From NCBI GenBank assembly GCA_022648545.1, contig JALCMP010000013.1:1-47248 (forward strand): DNA of 47,248 bases, given 5' to 3'. Source of the DNA: Bacteroidales bacterium (GTDB lineage Bacteria; Bacteroidota; Bacteroidia; Bacteroidales; UBA932). Of the stretch, positions 34,131 to 42,338 are shown piece after piece. The position numbers and the translations under genes are program-made. The notes below the pieces were generated by a model that was not told the origin of the DNA, ran no database searches, and saw only the letters and a program-made list of their open reading frames with translations. Within the stretch, counting starts at the first letter, position 1. Every line of letters starts with the position of its first letter.

Positions 34131-37100
34131 CTAAAAAGTTATATTCACCCCAATGGTGAAAATTTTCATTATAGGGTAGCCGTTGCCGTTCCCGAACGTA
34201 GAATTTCCGGTTTCAGGATCAATATTGCTTATAGATTCCGGATCTATATTATCATTTACTTTAAACATTGGCGAATACGTCCAAAGATTTTGTCCAGTAA
34301 AATATATACTCGCTTTTTCCAGACCCGCCTTTTCCAGCCACCTCGACGGGATATCATATCCAACTGTAAGGTTCTTGAGCCTTATATAAGCTGCATTCTG
34401 CAAATATCGCGTCTGGACATTGTAAAGCGAACCTTTCTTCGAAAGGGCAGTTTCTCCGGAATAACGCGGAAAATATGCATCAGGATCGGGATTTCCGGGG
34501 TCGGCATCATATATTTTTCCAAGCATGCATTTCGGAATCGGATTATAAGGCCTGTTGTACTGTCCCCAGAAAAAATAGCTTTCACCGGCAGGATACCAGT
34601 CCCTTTTTCCTATGCCCTGAAAAAACATATTGCAGAAAAATCCTCCGTAATCAAGATCCAGATTCACTCCGAAAGCATATCTGGGAGAAGAATTGCCTAT
34701 TATCTTCCTGTCGCCGGAATCCCCGACTCGGTTTGATCCGTAATCTATATAGCCGCTGCAGTCTATGTCCCTGAACTTTATATCGCCCGGCATGGCAACT
34801 CCGGACGCATTGCTTATAATTTTAATCTGTTTCGCATGATTATCAATATCGTTCTGGTCCTTAAAAAGTCCTTCGGTGACATATCCCCATATTTCACCGA
34901 CAGTCATGCCTTCATAATAATCGTCCAGATTCTTATCTGGGTTATTGTATCTGGTAATTTTGGCCTGATTATCGGACAGTATGACCCTTATCCTGTAATT
35001 AAGAGGTTTGGACAATTGCAGGGCATCATGCCATTCAACGGTCAGTTCCCATCCCCTGGTTTTCAGATCGGCATAATTGCCTTTCGGGGGATCGTCACCG
35101 AACACATCCGGGAGGGTTGGTCCTGTCGTAAACATATTGCTCGTCTTTCGCCTATATATATCCGCCGATACCGACAGCCTGTTTCTGAAAAAACAGAGAT
35201 CCGCTCCAATGTCGGCGGTAGTCACATTTTCCCACGTCAAACCGTCGGGAACAACGTTCGGGGAAGAAGTGTAGGAAGGATAATCACCATTTATAAGCCT
35301 GCCAGACTTCCCTACCGACATAAGCGACTGATACAGATAAGGTTCTATTTCAGAATTGCCGAGAGTTCCGCAGGATATTCTCAACTTGAACCGATTCACC
35401 GTATTTCTTATATTTCTCCAGAAATTTTCTTCCGATACTTTCCAGGAAGCAGACGCGGACGGGAAAAAGCCAAATCTCTGACGCCTGGGGAATTTAGATG
35501 CTCCGTCGTAACGGCCGTTCAGTTCCAGAAAATATTTCTTATCATAATCGTAATTGATTCTTGCAAAGACACCTTTTACAGCCCAGTCCCTTACATAATC
35601 TTTTGTTTCATAGACCTGTCCGTCGGAAAGAGAAAAACCAGGATTATCAGGATCCAGGATGCCTGTCCGGCTTGCCGTCAAACCGTCAAGTCCGTAATCC
35701 TCGTAATTAAAACCGGCCAAAGCCTTAACATGGTTTCTGCGATACGATTCCGCATACTTAAGATACAAATTCGAAGAAATGTAATTTACATCATAGCTGT
35801 CGTTAAATAATTTGCTCTGGGAGCCTACCCAGCTCACAGCTTCCGGCGCCCCGCTGTAGGGTACCGCGGAATAGGCTCTTGTTTTTTTATGGGTTTTATA
35901 ATTATATGAAAAATCTCCGGAGACCGTAAAGCGTCCGTCGAAAAATGAAGCATCGGCCCCCACGGAATTGGTCAGATCGAAATCTTTTGTAACGGCCTTG
36001 TTTTTTCCGTAATAAAAGTCTCCCACACTTCTTGCTCCCATCTCGGTAAGTGTTCCGTCTTCGTTCAGCATAGGAGATACCGGAAACGAACGCATGCTGA
36101 AGCCCATTGATATTTCGCTGTTGTAGCTCCATCCGCCGTAATAAAGAGGCTCCTTGTATCTCATACGGGAAAATCGCAGATTATCATGCACTTCCAGCCA
36201 ACCGTTCACATTTATTTTTCCCTTTGCGGTAAAATTGTACATTTTGTAGTCGTCGGTATTATATCTGTAAATCCCGTCGTTTCCGGAAAACCGTCCGGAT
36301 ATGGCATAAACCGCCTTATCGCTTCCTCCGGAAACCGACAGGTTATGTTCGTCAGACCAGTTGAAATCCTTGTAAAGATCTTTCATCCAGTTATGACTTG
36401 CGTAGTAAACATAATTTCCGCGGTTGTCCACGGCAGTTTCGGACAAAGACGGGTCGTCATGCCTCCTCTTTAATTCAGCCAGATATTCCCCGGAAAACGG
36501 AAATGCCGAATTTATTGCCGTAGGTTCTGTTCCGTACCATGCGACATGCGCCCTTTCGAACATGTCGGCCCATTCGTATCCGTCGGTGACCAGCGAGGGT
36601 ATCACGGCCCTTCTGCTTAAGGAAACGCTGCCGGAATATTTAACACGGCACCTGCCCGGAACAGGATCTTTGGTTGTTACAAGAACGACTCCGAAAGCAC
36701 CTCTGGCACCGTATATAGCGGCGGAAGATGCATCTTTCAATACCGATATGCTTTTTATATCGTTGGGATTTACCATGGAAGGATCGCCTTCCACCCCGTC
36801 TATAAGAACCAGAGCACTACCGCCTGCTCCAATTGATGTCGTACCTCTTATATTGAATTCGGGCGAACGTCCGGGTTTTCCGTCGAACGGCTTTATATTC
36901 AGATTCGCTATCTGTCCCTCAAGAGCACCGGCAAGACCGGTAACAGGTTTGTTTTCATATATGCTGCCGTCCACCTGGGCAACGGCATCCGTCAGGTTGC
37001 TTTTTTTTGCAGTTCCATAAGCAACAACCACAACATTGTCGAGCATGTAGCCGCTTTCAGAAAGGACTACGTTTATAACTGTACGCCTGCCGTCCACCGG

Positions 37101-37364
37101 AAATTCGCGGGTTTGATACCCCATATAGGAAAAAACCAACATATCCCCTCTGTCCGCGTCAACGGAGAATCTGCCGGAGGTATCGGTAAACGTTCCCATC
37201 CCACCGTTTTTCACGGACACGGAAACGCCTGACAACGGTCGGCCGGACTTATCGGCAACTTTTCCCGATATATCAACAGCCATGATACGCGTGCACAAGA
37301 ACATCGTAAAAAAGAGAGAAGCAAGGCCCTTTTTCACATTTAATAAAAACTTCGGATTCGGCAT
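34131..37364 (-). CDS. SusC/RagA-family TonB-dependent receptor
   Basis: The in-frame codon at 37397 would overlap the upstream gene; the ATG at 37364 lies 1 base past that gene's stop and leads into a signal peptide ending CTRIMA, so I choose it. The product has 1077 residues. The classical layout is clear: CarboxypepD-reg sandwich (DISGKVADKSGRPLSGVSVSVK), the SusC VVVVAYGTAKKSNLTDAV plug opening, IRGTTSIGAGGSALVLIDGV, DIKSISVLKDASSAAIYGARGAFGV, then the barrel, ending TIGVNITF. It imports substrate handed over by SusD. It is second in operon B after the YD-repeat lipoprotein. Confidence 0.95.
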   Translation of the reverse strand: MPNPKFLLNVKKGLASLFFTMFLCTRIMAVDISGKVADKSGRPLSGVSVSVKNGGMGTFTDTSGRFSVDADRGDMLVFSYMGYQTREFPVDGRRTVINVVLSESGYMLDNVVVVAYGTAKKSNLTDAVAQVDGSIYENKPVTGLAGALEGQIANLNIKPFDGKPGRSPEFNIRGTTSIGAGGSALVLIDGVEGDPSMVNPNDIKSISVLKDASSAAIYGARGAFGVVLVTTKDPVPGRCRVKYSGSVSLSRRAVIPSLVTDGYEWADMFERAHVAWYGTEPTAINSAFPFSGEYLAELKRRHDDPSLSETAVDNRGNYVYYASHNWMKDLYKDFNWSDEHNLSVSGGSDKAVYAISGRFSGNDGIYRYNTDDYKMYNFTAKGKINVNGWLEVHDNLRFSRMRYKEPLYYGGWSYNSEISMGFSMRSFPVSPMLNEDGTLTEMGARSVGDFYYGKNKAVTKDFDLTNSVGADASFFDGRFTVSGDFSYNYKTHKKTRAYSAVPYSGAPEAVSWVGSQSKLFNDSYDVNYISSNLYLKYAESYRRNHVKALAGFNYEDYGLDGLTASRTGILDPDNPGFSLSDGQVYETKDYVRDWAVKGVFARINYDYDKKYFLELNGRYDGASKFPRRQRFGFFPSASASWKVSEENFWRNIRNTVNRFKLRISCGTLGNSEIEPYLYQSLMSVGKSGRLINGDYPSYTSSPNVVPDGLTWENVTTADIGADLCFFRNRLSVSADIYRRKTSNMFTTGPTLPDVFGDDPPKGNYADLKTRGWELTVEWHDALQLSKPLNYRIRVILSDNQAKITRYNNPDKNLDDYYEGMTVGEIWGYVTEGLFKDQNDIDNHAKQIKIISNASGVAMPGDIKFRDIDCSGYIDYGSNRVGDSGDRKIIGNSSPRYAFGVNLDLDYGGFFCNMFFQGIGKRDWYPAGESYFFWGQYNRPYNPIPKCMLGKIYDADPGNPDPDAYFPRYSGETALSKKGSLYNVQTRYLQNAAYIRLKNLTVGYDIPSRWLEKAGLEKASIYFTGQNLWTYSPMFKVNDNIDPESISNIDPETGNSTFGNGNGYPIMKIFTIGVNITF

Positions 37365-37365
37365 T

Positions 37366-38403
37366 TCAATGGAAATATTGGATCTCTCTTTCTTCAATAT
37401 AGGCAGGAACAGCTTTTAAGAAAACAGTTCTCTTTATCCAGTTGCCCTTTTCATCATAGACATAAGATGAATTTCTAACAGTTTTCAGTTTATCATTAAC
37501 TTCGTACATCCTAAATTCAATTTCATTACCTCTCTCATCGTATCTAAAAAAGCATCTCATGAACCTTTTGCCATTTGAATCAAATCTTTCATTGTTAAGA
37601 ATCCGCCCGTGGGCATCGGAAATATTCTTGTTGGTCCAGGCGGCCGCAGTTCCCGGATAATAGCGTCTTATAACCGTTTTATCGCCGTTTTCATCATACT
37701 CTACCGTGCAAACCATATCCAGCGAATCCTTTCCGTCTTTCTTTATGAATCCGCTTGACCGTCCGCTTTTGTCATATTTAAAAAACAGCCTGAACTCTCT
37801 GCCGTTATTGGTGTTCGTACTCTCGGTGATCTTGCCGTACGAGTCATACCTGTTCATCTTCTTCCACACTATATTTCCATATGAATCATATGCGATGGCT
37901 TCTATCTTATTTCCTTTATGATCGTACTTGAAAAGCGACTCCCATATTATTCCTCCGCCGGAATTATAACAACTTCCGCGTAATCTGTTACCTTTGGAGT
38001 CGTATACATAACTATATCTGACAATCAGCCTGCCCAGGGAATCGAACCTTTTGAAACCGGTTTTCTCCTCCCTTTTATTGTATTTACATGTAAAACTTTG
38101 AATCATATGACCGAACCTGTCATACTCCTCGTCGGCGAGCATGTAGCCTTCTCTGTTATATTTAACCCAATAGGAGTTACAATCATAGCCGCTGCTCTTT
38201 CCTGCCCTCATCCCCTTTGATATCGTGCCATCGGCATTCAGTACGGCCTTATACGAACAGCTCTTTATTTCCCGTACGCAGGAACGCAAACCTGCGGTTT
38301 CTACATCTTTTTTATTAACGGAATCCGTTCCTCTGCTACGGTGGACCGCACATCCGTAAAATAAAAAAGGCAATGCAATGGCCAGGGAAACTACGGTTTT
38401 CAT
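37366..38403 (-). CDS. YD-repeat (RHS-like) lipoprotein
   Basis: The product has 345 residues with a lipoprotein signal (LPFLFYGC, Cys18). From residue 75 to the end it is built of about a dozen short repeats of the (K/R/V/E)YD..G+ type, for example EYDRFGHM, RFDSLGRL, VYDSKGNR, KYDHKGNK, AYDSYGNI, RYDSYGKI and VYDEKGNW. Such repeats form beta-strands that coil in RHS/YD proteins, often binding carbohydrate or building a shell; here no toxin or polymorphic tail follows. It is first gene of the SusC-SusD-nucleotidase operon, with SusC starting 1 base after its stop, so it is probably a surface part of that uptake system. That placement is unusual. Confidence 0.8.
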   Translation of the reverse strand: MKTVVSLAIALPFLFYGCAVHRSRGTDSVNKKDVETAGLRSCVREIKSCSYKAVLNADGTISKGMRAGKSSGYDCNSYWVKYNREGYMLADEEYDRFGHMIQSFTCKYNKREEKTGFKRFDSLGRLIVRYSYVYDSKGNRLRGSCYNSGGGIIWESLFKYDHKGNKIEAIAYDSYGNIVWKKMNRYDSYGKITESTNTNNGREFRLFFKYDKSGRSSGFIKKDGKDSLDMVCTVEYDENGDKTVIRRYYPGTAAAWTNKNISDAHGRILNNERFDSNGKRFMRCFFRYDERGNEIEFRMYEVNDKLKTVRNSSYVYDEKGNWIKRTVFLKAVPAYIEEREIQYFH

Positions 38404-38420
38404 ACTAAAAGATATTTATG

Positions 38421-38428
38421 CAAATATA
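38421..38428 (-). promoter_or_regulatory. -7 box of operon B
   Basis: CAAATATA on the plus strand is TATATTTG on the minus strand, an exact TAnnTTTG match, 17 bases before the YD-repeat gene start at 38403. TTTT lies 19 bases upstream in the -33 position, inside the U-tract of the preceding terminator. The transcript leader would be about 10 bases. Confidence 0.65.
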
Positions 38429-38446
38429 GGATTATTTTTAAGTCAT

Positions 38447-38483
38447 AAAAAAGAGAGCAGTCCGAATAAATCGAACCGCTCTC
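38447..38483 (-). terminator. intrinsic terminator of serine hydrolase gene
   Basis: GAGAGC (38453-38458) pairs with GCTCTC (38478-38483), extended by partial pairs around CGA/TCG inside. On the minus strand the stem is followed by TTTTTT. It lies 34 bases beyond the stop of the serine hydrolase and overlaps the promoter of operon B. Confidence 0.85.
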
Positions 38484-38516
38484 AAAAAACCTTATATGTA
38501 TGAATTTTATACTAAT

Positions 38517-39620
38517 TTAATCGAATCTGTCTGTCTTTATTATCTTGCGTATAACAGCCTCCCCTATTTCATCGGCCATAAGGAATTTTTCCCTGTTGCA
38601 AAAAACTATAACGGTAAGGTTATATTTGGGTACATATTGCAATGTCGTAGAGAAACCGAAGCCTGATCCGGGAGTCCATACCACGTCAACGTTTCCGATT
38701 TTACGTACGAACCATCCCATCCCATAATTCATACCGGAATTCGGAAATACTTCTATAGTATCGCCGTTATTTAGAGTAGCACGGCTCCACATTTCATGCA
38801 GGGATTTTTCCTTAAGAATTTTTCCGCCCGTTAAGCCGATGCTCCACTTCAACAAATCATTTAAAGTGGAAACGTATTCGCCGTCGCCCTTCCCGTTATT
38901 TTCACTTATATCAAGATAAGGAGCAACATATTTGCCGTTTTCGTATTCGTACCCCTTCACCATCACGCCGTTATCCTGTATGTCCGAAACGGGTACGGTC
39001 TTTTCCATTTTAAGTTTCTTAAAGATATTGTCCTTTATATAATCGTAATAATCCGTTCCGGTAATTTTTTCGACTATCCCGGCTGCAAGACAGAACCCGG
39101 TATTAGAATAGCTCCAGGAAGACCCCGGCACGAAATTGAGAGTGTCGGAAAAAATACTTCTTTTTATATCTTCCCAGGAAGCGCCGTATAACTTTTTTTC
39201 ATTTATATAATCCTTAATACCCGAGGTCTGGTTAAGCAGGTTGGATATCCTGATGTTTTCATATGATTCAGGAAGACCATTGATGTATCCTGAAATTTTT
39301 TCATCCAGCGATAATTTTCCTTCTTCAGAAAGCTTAAGGCAGGCTGCGGTTGCGAACTGCTTTGATATGGAACACAAAGGCCATAAGGAACTATCCGACA
39401 ATTCGGAGTCCTTACTTAAATTGCCTGTCCCGGTAAATCTCGTGTATTTTATATCATCTCCTATTGCTATTCCTACGGCAACTCCGGGAATCTTAAGACT
39501 ATCCTTTAATTTAACAACCAGCCCGTCTATCTCTTCCGGATCTATTTTTATCGACGATTCTGAAGTACATGAAAAAGACGCCAGAAAGACGCAAAGTAAA
39601 ATACAAATCGACCTTATCAT
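38517..39620 (-). CDS. class C beta-lactamase-like serine hydrolase lipoprotein
   Basis: I choose the ATG at 39620, which starts the lipoprotein signal ending LASFSC (Cys18); the product has 367 residues. It has the active-site S84-I-S-K87 (SxxK) and Y171-S-N173 (YxN) motifs of the Beta-lactamase/AmpC-like family PF00144, with the flanking pattern LLNQTSGIKDY. The third HxG/KTG-like element is a candidate TPGSGFG segment in the C-terminal part. Members include D-aminopeptidases, esterases and penicillin-binding-like enzymes; real beta-lactamase activity is uncertain. It is transcribed alone, divergent from the L,D-transpeptidase, and both would act on the cell wall or exported substrates. Confidence 0.85.
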   Translation of the reverse strand: MIRSICILLCVFLASFSCTSESSIKIDPEEIDGLVVKLKDSLKIPGVAVGIAIGDDIKYTRFTGTGNLSKDSELSDSSLWPLCSISKQFATAACLKLSEEGKLSLDEKISGYINGLPESYENIRISNLLNQTSGIKDYINEKKLYGASWEDIKRSIFSDTLNFVPGSSWSYSNTGFCLAAGIVEKITGTDYYDYIKDNIFKKLKMEKTVPVSDIQDNGVMVKGYEYENGKYVAPYLDISENNGKGDGEYVSTLNDLLKWSIGLTGGKILKEKSLHEMWSRATLNNGDTIEVFPNSGMNYGMGWFVRKIGNVDVVWTPGSGFGFSTTLQYVPKYNLTVIVFCNREKFLMADEIGEAVIRKIIKTDRFD

Positions 39621-39685
39621 ATCATACAAAGATTAATACCATATTATTTTACGCAATTTATGAATTTTTTTGGCACGGGAGATAG

Positions 39686-39715
39686 CAAAGCTAATATAAT
39701 TTAATATTACCTTTG
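39686..39715. promoter_or_regulatory. divergent promoter boxes, serine hydrolase / L,D-transpeptidase
   Basis: TACCTTTG at 39708-39715 matches TAnnTTTG on the plus strand, 23 bases before the L,D-transpeptidase start. CAAAGCTA at 39686-39693 is TAGCTTTG on the minus strand, facing the serine hydrolase. Neither has a clear TTTG at the -33 spacing. Confidence 0.5.
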
Positions 39716-39738
39716 TTCCTTTCGCAATTTTATGCAAA

Positions 39739-40473
39739 ATGAAAACAGGCTATAAAATATTAACCGGACTGGTTTTCGCCTGCCTTATAGCGGGTGTAAT
39801 ATTAACCATGGAGAAAAAAGCGACTGCAAAGAAACAAGCTGAAACGGCACTTAATATAATAAAAGCAAACAAATCCGCACTCGATTCCATAAGCCAGCTG
39901 ATCGTAGTATACAATGATAATCCGGCCGAAACGGCCGCAAAGTTGTTCGCTTTTGAAAAAAAGGATTCCTGCTGGAAAGTAAAATACGGTCCGGTAAAAG
40001 TACATTTGGGGAAAGACGGATTCGCCGCTCCCGGTAAAAAACGCGAAGGAGATGAAAAGACCCCGACGGGATTGTTCGGTCTTGGACCGCTGTTTTCATA
40101 CGAAGCCACTGTCGACACGGGACTGCCTTTTACACAGGTTTCTTCTGATGATAAGTGGATAGACGATCCGGAATCCGACGACTATAACAAACATGTATGC
40201 GGAAGGACAGAGGCCAGATCATTCGAAAGACTGCTGCTCAGAAGCGACGCATATAAGTATTGTCTGGTAATAGACTACAATACCAGTCCGGTTGTCAGAG
40301 GTATGGGAAGTGCTATTTTTTTCCACCTTGGCAGCGAACCTACCGGGGGATGCATAGATATAAACGAAGAAAACATGAAGGAAATCCTCTCATGGCTGAC
40401 CTCGGAGAAAAATCCGCATATACTTATGGGCTGCACAAAAGCACTGCTCTACACAGGCAAAAACAACAGCTGA
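39739..40473 (+). CDS. L,D-transpeptidase family protein (YkuD fold)
   Basis: The product has 244 residues. It begins with an N-terminal membrane anchor or signal (about 5-23, ILTGLVFACLIAGVILT) and a short helical linker. The YkuD-like core follows: QLIVVYNDNP near 53, a KVHLGKDGFA...PTGLFGLG substrate-side segment, and the catalytic FFHLGSEPTGGCID with His196 and Cys205. The usual SxGC(I/V)R is changed to TGGCIDI, as in more divergent YafK/ErfK-type members. Such enzymes cross-link peptidoglycan at mDAP residues or attach proteins to it. The gene is divergent from a serine hydrolase and converges with a DUF1573 gene 12 bases away. Confidence 0.86.
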   Translation: MKTGYKILTGLVFACLIAGVILTMEKKATAKKQAETALNIIKANKSALDSISQLIVVYNDNPAETAAKLFAFEKKDSCWKVKYGPVKVHLGKDGFAAPGKKREGDEKTPTGLFGLGPLFSYEATVDTGLPFTQVSSDDKWIDDPESDDYNKHVCGRTEARSFERLLLRSDAYKYCLVIDYNTSPVVRGMGSAIFFHLGSEPTGGCIDINEENMKEILSWLTSEKNPHILMGCTKALLYTGKNNS

Positions 40474-40485
40474 ACGATTTAATTT

Positions 40486-41226
40486 CTATTTCCGTTCGGG
40501 AAGCCAGGTTATCTTAAGAGGCATAAGCTTCTTTCCTCCGGCTACCGGATATACCATAATATATCTATTATCAACATTTTCGGAAGGAGCCGTAAAAACG
40601 ACATCTAATTTTACACGCTGACGGGCTTTCAAAACCAGCTTGAAAGGCATCTGCAATATTTTTTCTTTCCGGGATTCTCTTTTAAATAAAATAGTAACGG
40701 GCCTGTCGTTATCATTAGCTACGCGGAGCTGCATGGTCTGCGACTGTCCCTTTTTCAGGGAAGTAAATGCCAGTATTTTATGGCTCATATATATACCGGA
40801 GCCATAGGAATACGGAAAATCTTCCGTTACAGGATGTTGATAAGGAACAACCGTCCCTTTTACCCATAAACGGGTATAATTTTTACAATCATTAAAAAGT
40901 ACGAGTATTTCCTTGCTGAAAAACCCCGAACGTCCGTACGGATTAAAGGTAACGGTAACGAAGCCCGTCTTTCCAGGAAGAATAGTATCTCTGGTATAAT
41001 CGGTTTCAGTACAGCCGCACCATGCGGATATATTATTTATAACTATAGGACCGGTACCCGTATTTTTCAAATGGAAAGAATGAGATACTCTGCCTTTCTT
41101 CTCCTGTACAGAACCAAAATCATGCACTTTGCTCTCCGGCAGAAAAAACACGGAAGGCTGCGGCTCCTGGCCCAGCGCTCTAATAGCTCCTGACAAGACA
41201 ATAAAAATCAAAAATATCTTCTTCAT
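40486..41226 (-). CDS. DUF1573 family protein
   Basis: The product has 246 residues with a signal peptide (about 1-19, ending RALG-Q). The core is a DUF1573 immunoglobulin-like domain: VHDFGSVQEKKGRVSHSFHLKNTG, then ISAWCGCTETDY and PGKTGFVTVTFNPYGRSGFFSKEILV. DUF1573 proteins are exported Ig-like proteins widespread in Bacteroidota with no assigned function. A second beta-rich domain fills residues 130-246. Its ATG is 6 bases after the U-tract of the terminator that ends PUL C, so it has almost no leader of its own; transcription may depend on read-through. Confidence 0.86.
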   Translation of the reverse strand: MKKIFLIFIVLSGAIRALGQEPQPSVFFLPESKVHDFGSVQEKKGRVSHSFHLKNTGTGPIVINNISAWCGCTETDYTRDTILPGKTGFVTVTFNPYGRSGFFSKEILVLFNDCKNYTRLWVKGTVVPYQHPVTEDFPYSYGSGIYMSHKILAFTSLKKGQSQTMQLRVANDNDRPVTILFKRESRKEKILQMPFKLVLKARQRVKLDVVFTAPSENVDNRYIMVYPVAGGKKLMPLKITWLPERK

Positions 41227-41232
41227 AATATT

Positions 41233-41279
41233 AAAAAAAAGGGAGCAATATCTGCTTTATACAGACAGCATCGCCCCCC
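41233..41279 (-). terminator. terminator between PUL C and DUF1573 gene
   Basis: On the minus strand GGGGGCGAT (complement of 41270-41278) pairs with ATTGCTCCC (complement of 41241-41249) through nine pairs including two G-U, with an inner TCTG/CAGA pair. A run of eight U follows (41233-41240). It lies 33 bases after the stop of the F5/8C gene and 6 bases before the DUF1573 start codon. Confidence 0.82.
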
Positions 41280-41312
41280 CTTTAATAACCTTAAACAGGT
41301 AATTATACTCTA

Positions 41313-42314
41313 CTATTCACTTACAAATACACCCAATTCTGCCAGACTTGAAGAGGTGGAGTAACCGCTGAAGATCTGCAATTTTATATAGCGTGTGGCA
41401 ACGCCGCCATAAAATGCAATATACTGAAAACCTTTATCATCTCTTGACATTTCGCTGTCGGAAACAGTTCCGGCATCAGTAGCGGAGGTCCAGTCTCCGT
41501 CTTTGCTCAACCATACATGAACAGCGGAAAACCAATACCCGTATCCATAAACATAATCTCCCCATACATAGGATTCATACCAGCGTGCCATACGCACACC
41601 GCTGACCTTTTTCTCAGACTGCATATCTATGATTATCGTATTGCCATTATTCTGATTCAGCGCCAGTCCGTCGTTCGTTATATTATTAAACAGATCGGAA
41701 ATATTTATAGGCGTACCGCTATCCTGATAATCGGCGGACCATCCCGTATAATCATCAAGCAACGTCCCAGGCATATCCTCGGGAGCAACGCCGGAATTAA
41801 CAAGTTTCGTTTGGGTGCGTATGAACACATAGCCTTTTCCGCGTTCTTCGCTTTCCTTACCGTCTCCTTTCACTTCAGTAATACGGACGGGAAGCAAATA
41901 AGTACTGTCGGTAAGCAGGGAGAATTTGGAATCAGGAATAGAAACTTCTATGGAGTCCAGAGCTTTAACACTATCGCGTGGAATATTAACATTCATTTTC
42001 ACAAAATCAACTACATCATCTGGAAGGGCCTTGCAATTTGTTCCATAATCTTTGTTGTATGCATCAATCAAAGAATTATCCAATTCCGCAGTTACAGTTA
42101 AACTAGAAGCAGCAGGGCGCTGTATCCTTACCGGAAATTTAGCATTTACTGTTCCAAAATCACCTATCGGGGTGTGAGTTACCATGCTCTCTAAGGTATT
42201 GTTGACATTCGCCTTAAAGTAAACCAGATTATTATCCTTGTCGCTACATGATGAAAATAGAAATGCAACTGCAAACAGACAAGGAACTATGTATTTAAAA
42301 TTTATTGTTTTCAT
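41313..42314 (-). CDS. DUF1735 plus F5/8-type-C (discoidin) lipoprotein
   Basis: The product has 333 residues with a lipoprotein signal ending LFSSC (Cys23). Residues 35-175 form a DUF1735 Ig-like domain: FPVRIQRPAASSLTVTAELD, AYNKDYGTNCKALPDD, and a STYLLPVRITEVKG end. Residues 195-333 resemble an F5/8 type C (discoidin) carbohydrate-binding domain, with KKVSGVRMARWYESY, SKDGDWTSA and TRYIKLQIFSG. This domain pair is typical of surface glycan-binding proteins encoded beside GH18 endoglycosidases in N-glycan PULs (the B. thetaiotaomicron BT3983-BT3987 region is the model). It is the last gene of the operon before the terminator. Confidence 0.88.
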   Translation of the reverse strand: MKTINFKYIVPCLFAVAFLFSSCSDKDNNLVYFKANVNNTLESMVTHTPIGDFGTVNAKFPVRIQRPAASSLTVTAELDNSLIDAYNKDYGTNCKALPDDVVDFVKMNVNIPRDSVKALDSIEVSIPDSKFSLLTDSTYLLPVRITEVKGDGKESEERGKGYVFIRTQTKLVNSGVAPEDMPGTLLDDYTGWSADYQDSGTPINISDLFNNITNDGLALNQNNGNTIIIDMQSEKKVSGVRMARWYESYVWGDYVYGYGYWFSAVHVWLSKDGDWTSATDAGTVSDSEMSRDDKGFQYIAFYGGVATRYIKLQIFSGYSTSSSLAELGVFVSE

Positions 42315-42338
42315 TTATTATTCTCCTTCCGGTTATCA

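Noticed and set aside
34836-35810. 324-codon plus-strand frame
   Set aside because: Antisense to the SusC barrel of operon B; low-complexity basic translation with no domain.
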